A stretch of 5,618 bases of DNA. Source: Candidatus Cloacimonadota bacterium (GTDB taxonomy: Bacteria > Cloacimonadota > Cloacimonadia > Cloacimonadales > TCS61). The stretch is from the NCBI GenBank assembly GCA_030592835.1, contig JAUVIJ010000137.1:1-5618 (forward strand), read 5' to 3'. Made by a program: the position numbers and the translations under genes. This document shows, one piece after another, positions 1 through 5,618 of this stretch. The notes under the pieces were generated by a model. That model made no database searches, was not told the origin of the DNA, and was given only the letters and a program-made list of their open reading frames with translations. Numbering within the stretch: the first letter of the stretch is position 1; every line of letters starts with the position of its first letter.

Positions 1-268
1 CGTTCAATGATTTTTTCCTCTTGAGTTGATCCGGATGACCCAGATTGATCAAATAGCTGTCATGTGGCATGATCAGATCAGGATAAAATCCTTTCCTGTT
101 GCAATTGAATTTGAATTTTGTGATGTTTTCCTCTGATAGGGGTTTTGCTGTCCATTGGAGCTGATTTTTTGTAAACATGGCGAAAGCGGTAGCTTTTAAT
201 TTACTTGCGTTTAAAGGTGCATTTTCAACACCTCCGGCAATGCTGACATGAGCACCGATATATTTCAT
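1..268 (-). CDS. nfo: Endonuclease IV (deoxyribonuclease IV), N-terminal part, cut by window edge
   Basis: The first 89 codons are present and the gene runs off the left edge. Endonuclease IV is a metal-dependent TIM-barrel AP endonuclease of base excision repair: it cleaves 5' of abasic sites and removes 3' blocking groups. The protein opens MKYIGAHVSIAGGVENAP, the family signature, followed by AFAMFTKNQLQW (residues 28-39; family members usually have TKNQRQW) and PHDSYLINLGHP (68-79). His69 falls at the same residue number as the first zinc-ligand histidine of E. coli Nfo; the remaining ligands lie outside the window. The ATG is fixed by homology, since the family begins at this Met. No Shine-Dalgarno-like sequence precedes it. 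It follows the stop of the upstream redox gene by 18 bp and is in the same frame, so translation probably depends on coupling or weak initiation. Its link to the redox genes looks like co-transcription rather than shared function. Identification is secure; expression mode is inferred. Confidence 0.94.
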   Translation of the reverse strand, partial: MKYIGAHVSIAGGVENAPLNASKLKATAFAMFTKNQLQWTAKPLSEENITKFKFNCNRKGFYPDLIMPHDSYLINLGHPDQLKRKKSLN

Positions 269-286
269 GAAAAAATCAGAGCAATG

Positions 287-3200
287 CTAATTCTTGGTTA
301 ATTTCCTGAGCAAATCTATTTTCTTCTTTTGCATACTGAAATGCTTGTGTCTATTAAAAGAGATTTTTTCTAGAGAATTAAGGTAATCATAAAGTTGCTG
401 ATCACTCATTGGCTTCAAGATTCTAGTTTGGGAAAAGACTTTCTTTGCTTTTTTCTGCCAGTATTCTGATTTTGTCTGATTTTTATCGATTAAGCCCATT
501 TCGTAAAGATTCTGCAGGTATTTCTTGAAAATACCGGATTTCTTAGGGTTTTTAAATTCAATCAGATTACCATCATTGGCAACTGCAGTACCATTGATCT
601 CAAGATATGAAGGCATTGGAAGAATCATGTGACAGGGATCGCTGTCATCGAGATGTGTATTGACCGAAAGTATGAATTTACTGTTTTTCAACATTTTTTT
701 CTGTTCTTCACAAGGTAATTCACCATATAAAAGGACAAAATCAGAACTCTGAGGTTTGCCTGGTTTGATACCCAATTGTTTCAATCCTCTGAAGTTGGCG
801 AAATCAGATGTGGGTAAGACGCCGGATCCTTTACTGAAATCGCATACCATATAGGAAAGCATCCATGTATTCCAGATAGATTCTTCGGTCAAATGTTCTC
901 TACTGTATAAAAATATGGTTTTTTTGGGCAGTTCCAGATCTATTGGCAGTGGTTTATCTTCTTTATCGGTATCTTCACTTTCTTCTTCATAATAGGTTTC
1001 GAGGATTTTCTCCAGGATATCTGTTATTAGTTCTTCATCGAAAAAGTCGTCAGCAAACTGGTTGAATTCGTTCTTATCATCGGTGACGATAATCAGTCTT
1101 TTACCCTTTCTTTGTTCAGCCCTGGCAAGCATTTTCAGGGTATGGCTTATTTTTCCGACAATAAAGATAACTTCAGCTTCCTTGATATCTTCATAAGTTT
1201 TGGAAAGCATGGTTGTACCATAAAGGCCATCTACAAAATTTTTATCATAAGAAATGGAACAAAGTTCTGCATCGGCATTTTTAGCGACTTCTTGCATTAA
1301 GAGAAGTTCTTCATTGGAAGCAATAGCTGACACATATATTTTTTTTGAGGTAGCATCAGCAAGTTTCTTTTTAATAATATCTAAAGCTTCGGATACATTA
1401 GCATATCTGGTCCAGTTCTCATCTTTCTTTTCCAAATTATCTTCGTTTTTCAAATAGGCAGAATTTATTCTATCCCCATCCTCCAGCATTTGCCAACCGA
1501 ATTTTCCAGCAAAGCAAAGATTTCTTTCATTAAAACCTTCATCTTCCGCAGGATTAATATAAACAACCTTATCTGTCTGGAAAAAGATATCGATTTTACA
1601 CCCTGTACCACAAAGCCCGCAATTCTGAGTGACCTTTTCCAGAACATGTGGATTAGTTTTATAGTTTATGTTCCGGGGGGTCAAAGCACCGACGGGGCAG
1701 ACTTCAATGCATTTTCCACAGGATTCACAGTTAGTGTTCTTCAGACTTTCTCCAAACTCGGGAGCTACTGTACTTGCAAAACCCCGGTAAATATATCCCA
1801 AAACACCGGGACCTTGAACTTCAAGGCAGATTCGAACACACCGACCGCATTTGATACATTTGTTTGGATCTCTGAGGATAAAGGGATGGGATTGATCGAT
1901 TGGATATTTGTTTTTGGAACCGGTATATACAGCAGGATCAATTGAATATTCGGTGGAATACTGTCGTAAGGAACAATGAGAATTTATCTGGCAGCCGCAT
2001 TCCAGGCATCTGTCCGCTTCTGCTCTGGCGTCTTCTTCATTGAAACCCAGTTCTACTTCAGCGAAGTTACTAATTCTATCTTTAGGTTCTAATTCCGGCA
2101 TCTGAAAACGATTGATCTTCGGGTACTGCTCAAAATGTATGGGATCAATGTCCTTTAATTTCTTTTCTTTTTTTGCATCGAATTCAAAATCAGGACCACA
2201 TAGTTCTTCACCATTAAGGAAGCGATCGATGGAAATTGCTGCAATCCTGCCGTCGGCAATTGCTTCGATCGCTGTTGCAGGACCTCTCTGAAAATCACCA
2301 CCGGCAAAAATATTATTAAAACCAAGATACATTGTATCTTTATTGACAACAGCAGTAGACCATCTGGTCAACGGGATTTCCTTACCATCAATCTTATTTT
2401 CTGCTTCAGCTAGAAATTTTACATCGGGTGATTGGGAAATTGCCGCAATGATAGAATCAAAGTTTTCCTCGAAAAATTCTCCGGTCGGTTCAGGACGACG
2501 ACGACCGCTTTCGTCGGGTTCACCGAGTTTCATTTTCTCTAGTTTTACAGATGTCAGCTTTCCTTTCTTGGCAAAATTCTCAACCGGGTTTGTTAGAAAA
2601 TAGAATTTTATACCTTCTTCTTCAGCAGCATCGACTTCATAGGATTCGGCAGGCATTTCTTTTCTAGTTCTTCTATAGACGATAATTACTTCAGATCCCA
2701 GTCGTCTAGCTGTTCGGGCACAATCGATAGCGGTGTTTCCTCCACCGACAACGGCAACTTTTTTCCCGACTTTTAATTTATTACCAAGAACATAATTTTT
2801 AAGGAAATCAACACCCAGAAAACATCCTTTATAGTCACTACCCTTAATTCGCATTGGGACGGCGTTCTGAGCTCCGAGAGCCAGGTAGACAGCATCATAT
2901 TTCTTACTGATATCTGATAGCATGATGTCTTTACCAACAACAGTTCCTGTCTCAATTTTCATGCCGTTCTTACACATGATATCAATTTCTTGATCGAGGA
3001 TCTTTGTAGGTAACCGATATTCTGGAATCCCGTATCTTAACCAACCTCCAGGATTGTTTGCAGCTTCAAAAACCTTAACTTCATATCCTGAAGTGGAAAG
3101 GTAATAACCACAAGTTAATCCGGAGGGTCCGGCTCCAATAATAGCGATCGATTTATTCTTTAACGGTTCCCGTTCAGGGACATAATTCCAATGAGAATTC

Positions 3201-3727
3201 AGGTCAAAATCTGCTGCATATCTTTTTAGTTGTCTGATCGCAATTGGTTCATCAACGATCGCACGTCTGCATTCAGCTTCACAAAAGGCAGGACAGACCC
3301 GACCGATCGATAACGGCATTGGTAAATTTTCTTTTATAACTTTCACAGCTTCCTGGTATTGACCGTTAGCAATGAGAGATACATAGGTTTGAACATCAAC
3401 CTGATCAGGACAGGCCAGTTTACAGGGAGCTTCACAATCGGCATAGTGGTCTGATAAAAGCAGTTCCAAAGCCATTTTTCTGGCATTGTGAATTTCCTCC
3501 GAATCGGTGATGATATCCATTCCTTCTAAAACATTGGTTCCGCATGCGGTCACAAATCCTTTTCTATCCTTAACTTTTACGGCACAGACCCAACAGGAAC
3601 CGAAAGGTTGTAATTCTTTATCATGACATAGAGTAGGAATACTGATTCCATTGGCCTCAGCTACTTCTAAAATAGTTTTACCTGCTTCGGTTTGTATTTT
3701 CTTACCGTTAAGTTTTATGGTTATCAT
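287..3727 (-). CDS. NuoG-like / GltD-like fusion subunit: [2Fe-2S] + FAD-NADP(H) module + ferredoxin + degenerate molybdopterin-oxidoreductase domain
   Basis: A 1146-aa multidomain iron-sulfur flavoprotein. (1) Residues 1-75 are a NuoG-type [2Fe-2S] domain with C34, C45, C48 and C62. (2) Residues 94-180 are a DPYD/GltD N-terminal-type Fe-S domain with H94, C98, C102, C106, C145, C149 and C153. (3) Residues 190-505 are GltD/NfnB-like: GAGPSG (198-203) for FAD, VVGGGNTA (326-333) followed by YRRTRKEMPA (351-360), whose arginines suggest NADP(H), and the FAD-closing FAGGD (474-478) with GPATAIEAIADG. (4) C574, C577, C579 and C585 form a linker metal motif. (5) Two [4Fe-4S] ferredoxin motifs follow: C624/627/630/634 and C667/670/673/677. 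(6) Residues 700-1146 are MopB-like, with C703/706/710/738, but shortened and apparently non-catalytic. There is no signal peptide or membrane segment, so it is probably cytoplasmic. The ATG follows an AAGGGG ribosome binding site by 9 nt. Role inferred: electron relay with an NADP(H) site in a NuoEF-based, possibly bifurcating complex. Domain content is seen in sequence; substrates are inferred. Confidence 0.93.
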   Translation of the reverse strand: MITIKLNGKKIQTEAGKTILEVAEANGISIPTLCHDKELQPFGSCWVCAVKVKDRKGFVTACGTNVLEGMDIITDSEEIHNARKMALELLLSDHYADCEAPCKLACPDQVDVQTYVSLIANGQYQEAVKVIKENLPMPLSIGRVCPAFCEAECRRAIVDEPIAIRQLKRYAADFDLNSHWNYVPEREPLKNKSIAIIGAGPSGLTCGYYLSTSGYEVKVFEAANNPGGWLRYGIPEYRLPTKILDQEIDIMCKNGMKIETGTVVGKDIMLSDISKKYDAVYLALGAQNAVPMRIKGSDYKGCFLGVDFLKNYVLGNKLKVGKKVAVVGGGNTAIDCARTARRLGSEVIIVYRRTRKEMPAESYEVDAAEEEGIKFYFLTNPVENFAKKGKLTSVKLEKMKLGEPDESGRRRPEPTGEFFEENFDSIIAAISQSPDVKFLAEAENKIDGKEIPLTRWSTAVVNKDTMYLGFNNIFAGGDFQRGPATAIEAIADGRIAAISIDRFLNGEELCGPDFEFDAKKEKKLKDIDPIHFEQYPKINRFQMPELEPKDRISNFAEVELGFNEEDARAEADRCLECGCQINSHCSLRQYSTEYSIDPAVYTGSKNKYPIDQSHPFILRDPNKCIKCGRCVRICLEVQGPGVLGYIYRGFASTVAPEFGESLKNTNCESCGKCIEVCPVGALTPRNINYKTNPHVLEKVTQNCGLCGTGCKIDIFFQTDKVVYINPAEDEGFNERNLCFAGKFGWQMLEDGDRINSAYLKNEDNLEKKDENWTRYANVSEALDIIKKKLADATSKKIYVSAIASNEELLLMQEVAKNADAELCSISYDKNFVDGLYGTTMLSKTYEDIKEAEVIFIVGKISHTLKMLARAEQRKGKRLIIVTDDKNEFNQFADDFFDEELITDILEKILETYYEEESEDTDKEDKPLPIDLELPKKTIFLYSREHLTEESIWNTWMLSYMVCDFSKGSGVLPTSDFANFRGLKQLGIKPGKPQSSDFVLLYGELPCEEQKKMLKNSKFILSVNTHLDDSDPCHMILPMPSYLEINGTAVANDGNLIEFKNPKKSGIFKKYLQNLYEMGLIDKNQTKSEYWQKKAKKVFSQTRILKPMSDQQLYDYLNSLEKISFNRHKHFSMQKKKIDLLRKLTKN

Positions 3728-3736
3728 ATGAGGTTT

Positions 3737-3742
3737 CCCCTT
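3737..3742 (-). promoter_or_regulatory. Ribosome binding site of the fusion gene, overlapping the nuoF-like stop codon
   Basis: AAGGGG lies 9 nt before the ATG at 3727. Its two A's are the last bases of the TAA stop (3743-3741) of the upstream nuoF-like gene. Terminating ribosomes would therefore sit on this site, which favours coupled translation and fixed stoichiometry of the two subunits. Confidence 0.7.
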
Positions 3743-5510
3743 ACGATTTTGTTATTGCTTTGAATTTGCAGGCGTCAAAACAGGCTCCACATTTTATACA
3801 TTTTTCCTGTTCTATGAAATGCACTTCTTTTGGTTTTCCGGATATACAATTCACCGGACATTTTCTGGCGCAGATAGTACACCCAACACATTTGTCTGGA
3901 ACAACCTCAAACTTGAGAAGTGCATTGCATACTCCAGCCGGACAGCGCTTTTCTTCAATATGTGCTAAATATTCGTCGCGGAAATATCTTATAGTAGTTA
4001 ATACAGGATTAGGTGCAGTTTGACCTAGCCCACATAGAGAACTTTTGATAATAGTTTGGGACAATTCCTCCAGTTTCTCAAGATCTTCCAGTTCTCCTTT
4101 ACCCTCGGTAATCCTGGTCAGGATTTCCAGCATTCTTTTTGTGCCGATTCTGCAGAAAGTACATTTTCCACAGGATTCATTCTGGGTGAAATCGAGAAAG
4201 AATTTGGCAATATTGACCATACAGGTCGAAGTATCCATTACCACCATTCCTCCTGAACCCATAATAGCACCAGTTTTATTAATGGAATCGTAATCTACTG
4301 GTGTATCCAGTAATGATTCAGGAAGACAACCTCCGGAAGGTCCTCCCAGTTGGACTCCCTTGAAGGGTTTATCCGTCAACATGCCGCCCCCGACTTTATA
4401 GATAACGTCTCTTAATGTCATTCCCATGGGAACTTCGATCAGTCCGCTGTTTTTAATTTTACCAGCCAGGGCAAAGACCTTTGTACCTTTGCTTTTATCG
4501 GTTCCGTACTGAGCAAATTTATCAGCTCCGTTAAGGATGATCCAGGCAACATTGTCAAAGGTCTCGACATTGTTGATATTGGTGGAATTTCCCCACAATC
4601 CCGATTGAGCAGGGAAGGGAGGCCTGATCTTGGGCATGCCGCGATGACCTTCGATCGATGCCATCAGTGCCGTTTCTTCGCCACAGACGAAAGCACCTGC
4701 TCCTTCCTTGATATGAAGATTGAAATGAAAATTCTCACCTATGATCTTGGATCCGATAAAACCGCCTTGCTTGGCATCCTTGATCGCTTTTTTCAGGTGT
4801 TTGATAGCCATGGGATATTCAGCTCTACAATAAATATAACCTTCATCAGCACCGATCGCGTAAGCACAGATAGCCATACCTTCTATAATACTGTGAGGAT
4901 CTCCTTCCAGAACACTTCTATCCATAAAAGCACCGGGGTCACCTTCATCGGCATTGCAAACCACGAATTTTTTATGACCTTTATTTTTTTTCGCCAATTC
5001 CCACTTAAAACCTGTGGGGAAACCAGCTCCACCTCTACCCCTTAATCCGGATTCCGATATTTCACTGATTACCTTATCCCTGGAATATTCGCTCAATACT
5101 TTAGCCAAAGCTTTATATCCATCTCTGGAAGTGTAATCATCTAACGATTCCGGATCTATTATACCGCAGTTTCGAAGGGAAATTCTGGTTTGACTCAGGT
5201 AATTATCGTTTTCGGAACCTTTGTAATTCTCAGAGAGGATGATATTATCCCGACTGGGCGTATTTTTCAGGTAATTGTCTATGATATTCGGTATATTATC
5301 GGGTGTGACTCTACCGTAGGTGATACTTCCTGTTTTAGCGGAGATCAATTCGACCAGAGGTTCGGCAAAGCACATACCAATACAGGCAGTCTTCTTTAGA
5401 TCTGCTTTTATCTTCTTTTTATGCAGGTAGTCATCAATTGCCTGGTAGACATCTCCTGAACCTGCGGCCAGACCACAACTGGCTAAACCAACTTTAATGG
5501 TAAGATCCAA
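3741..5510 (-). CDS. nuoF: NuoF/HydB-type NADH-binding FMN and iron-sulfur subunit
   Basis: A 589-aa protein, longer than plain NuoF because of N- and C-terminal Fe-S domains, as in HydB/HndC-type subunits. Residues 1-85 form a thioredoxin-like [2Fe-2S] domain with C12, C43 and C47. The 51-kDa core has GLRGRGGAGFPTG (155-167) and NADEGDPGAFMDR (186-198) for FMN and NADH, then GAGAFVCGEETAL (270-282). The N3-type [4Fe-4S] cluster is SCGKCTFC (446-453) plus C493. H517 with C523 and C528 (CPAGVC) precede a C-terminal two-cluster ferredoxin: C541/544/547/551 and C571/574/577/581. It would oxidise NADH or reduce NAD+ at FMN and pass electrons to the NuoE-like and fusion subunits. In HydABC-type enzymes the homologous FMN is the proposed bifurcation centre. 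The start is TTG: no ATG or GTG lies between it and the in-frame upstream stop, and a strong AAAGGGGG precedes it by 6 nt. The gene could equally be named hydB or hndC; the family is certain, the exact complex is not. Confidence 0.95.
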   Translation of the reverse strand: MDLTIKVGLASCGLAAGSGDVYQAIDDYLHKKKIKADLKKTACIGMCFAEPLVELISAKTGSITYGRVTPDNIPNIIDNYLKNTPSRDNIILSENYKGSENDNYLSQTRISLRNCGIIDPESLDDYTSRDGYKALAKVLSEYSRDKVISEISESGLRGRGGAGFPTGFKWELAKKNKGHKKFVVCNADEGDPGAFMDRSVLEGDPHSIIEGMAICAYAIGADEGYIYCRAEYPMAIKHLKKAIKDAKQGGFIGSKIIGENFHFNLHIKEGAGAFVCGEETALMASIEGHRGMPKIRPPFPAQSGLWGNSTNINNVETFDNVAWIILNGADKFAQYGTDKSKGTKVFALAGKIKNSGLIEVPMGMTLRDVIYKVGGGMLTDKPFKGVQLGGPSGGCLPESLLDTPVDYDSINKTGAIMGSGGMVVMDTSTCMVNIAKFFLDFTQNESCGKCTFCRIGTKRMLEILTRITEGKGELEDLEKLEELSQTIIKSSLCGLGQTAPNPVLTTIRYFRDEYLAHIEEKRCPAGVCNALLKFEVVPDKCVGCTICARKCPVNCISGKPKEVHFIEQEKCIKCGACFDACKFKAITKS

Positions 5511-5516
5511 GATAAT

Positions 5517-5524
5517 CCCCCTTT
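5517..5524 (-). promoter_or_regulatory. Ribosome binding site deciding the TTG start of the nuoF-like gene
   Basis: AAAGGGGG overlaps the TAA stop (5525-5523) of the upstream nuoE-like gene and ends 6 nt before TTG at 5510. In frame, the only codons between that stop and the TTG are AGG, GGG, ATT and ATC. TTG is therefore the most plausible initiator; ATT or ATC would be very rare choices and would sit too close to the ribosome binding site. Confidence 0.7.
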
Positions 5525-5618
5525 AGTTATATGTTTTTAAGATTTTTTTAATGGAATCGGATGTTAATTTTCCATAGGTATTATCATCTATCATGATGAC
5601 AGGTGCCAGACTGCAACA
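5523..5618 (-). CDS. nuoE: NuoE/HydC-type [2Fe-2S] subunit, C-terminal end only
   Basis: Only the last 31 codons and the TAA stop are in the window; the start lies beyond the right edge. The fragment reads CCSLAPVIMIDDNTYG followed by KLTSDSIKKIL, the typical C-terminus of the 24-kDa thioredoxin-fold ferredoxin subunit of complex I and of HydC/HndA-type subunits. In this family the motif is usually CLGxCxxAP, so the second cysteine of the fragment is most likely the last ligand of the [2Fe-2S] cluster. The subunit normally docks on NuoF and takes electrons to or from FMN. It precedes the nuoF-like gene by 12 bp, and its stop overlaps that gene's ribosome binding site, which supports one transcription unit. 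The rest of the domain, including the other three ligands, cannot be seen. Confidence 0.9.
   Translation of the reverse strand, partial: CCSLAPVIMIDDNTYGKLTSDSIKKILKTYN

Noticed and set aside
287..1630. Reading the fusion as a working NAD(P)-dependent formate dehydrogenase
   Set aside because: The Mo-domain is shortened, the CxKG lysine is replaced by Ala, and no convincing active-site Cys/Sec context (CxRxCH-type) is visible. No Sec TGA is needed to read the frame.
1490..1945. Plus-strand open frame of 151 codons
   Set aside because: It lies fully inside the Fe-S and MopB region of the minus-strand fusion gene, whose cysteine motifs are intact. The plus-strand translation shows no recognisable family.
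2222..2272. Imperfect inverted repeat: GCGATCGA (2222-2229) with TCGATCGC (2265-2272), plus inner AATTGC/GCAATT arms around a 16-nt loop
   Set aside because: It sits in codons for the highly conserved GltD-like FAD-closing segment and is largely explained by two CGATCG sites and protein constraint. There is no U-tract or gene end to make it a terminator.
287..3727. Reading the fusion as an [FeFe] hydrogenase catalytic subunit or a glutamate synthase small subunit
   Set aside because: No H-cluster motifs (TSCCP, MPCxxK) are present, which excludes HydA. The added NuoG and ferredoxin domains and the NuoEF neighbours, with no GltB in sight, argue against glutamate synthase.
4605..5045. Plus-strand open frame of 146 codons
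   Set aside because: It is antisense to the conserved FMN/NADH-binding core of the nuoF-like gene. It has no motif and no good ribosome binding site context, so it is a shadow frame.

Overview
The whole window is read from the minus strand as one tightly packed gene cluster. From upstream (right) to downstream (left) it holds the last 31 codons of a NuoE/HydC-type [2Fe-2S] subunit, a complete NuoF/HydB-type flavoprotein (589 aa, TTG start), a complete 1146-aa fusion protein, and the first 89 codons of endonuclease IV (nfo). The three spacers are 12, 13 and 18 bp. There is no gene-free stretch longer than 18 bp, and I see no promoter, terminator, RNA gene, mobile element or CRISPR array. The long plus-strand frames are shadows of the minus-strand genes.

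The three redox genes look like the soluble peripheral arm of complex I, or the core of a HydABC-type (electron-bifurcating, 'Bfu'-like) enzyme. In place of a catalytic HydA or a functional formate dehydrogenase, the third subunit joins four parts: a NuoG-type [2Fe-2S] domain, a GltD/NfnB-like FAD- and NADP(H)-binding module with its own Fe-S domain, a two-cluster ferredoxin segment, and a shortened molybdopterin-oxidoreductase-like region that has lost catalytic hallmarks. NuoE and NuoF supply an NADH/FMN site wired through Fe-S clusters. The fusion supplies a second pyridine-nucleotide site, probably for NADP(H). The simplest inference is a cytoplasmic complex exchanging electrons among NAD(H), NADP(H) and ferredoxin or another partner, possibly by bifurcation. 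The sequence does not prove direction, bifurcation or the third partner.

The abundance of Fe-S clusters and the enzyme class point to an anaerobic or fermentative bacterium. Base composition is moderately AT-rich. The nfo N-terminus resembles Bacteroidota and other FCB-group sequences, and I considered a Cloacimonadota-like bacterium, but this placement is a low-confidence impression. The palindrome CGATCG is clearly over-represented in the central part of the window.
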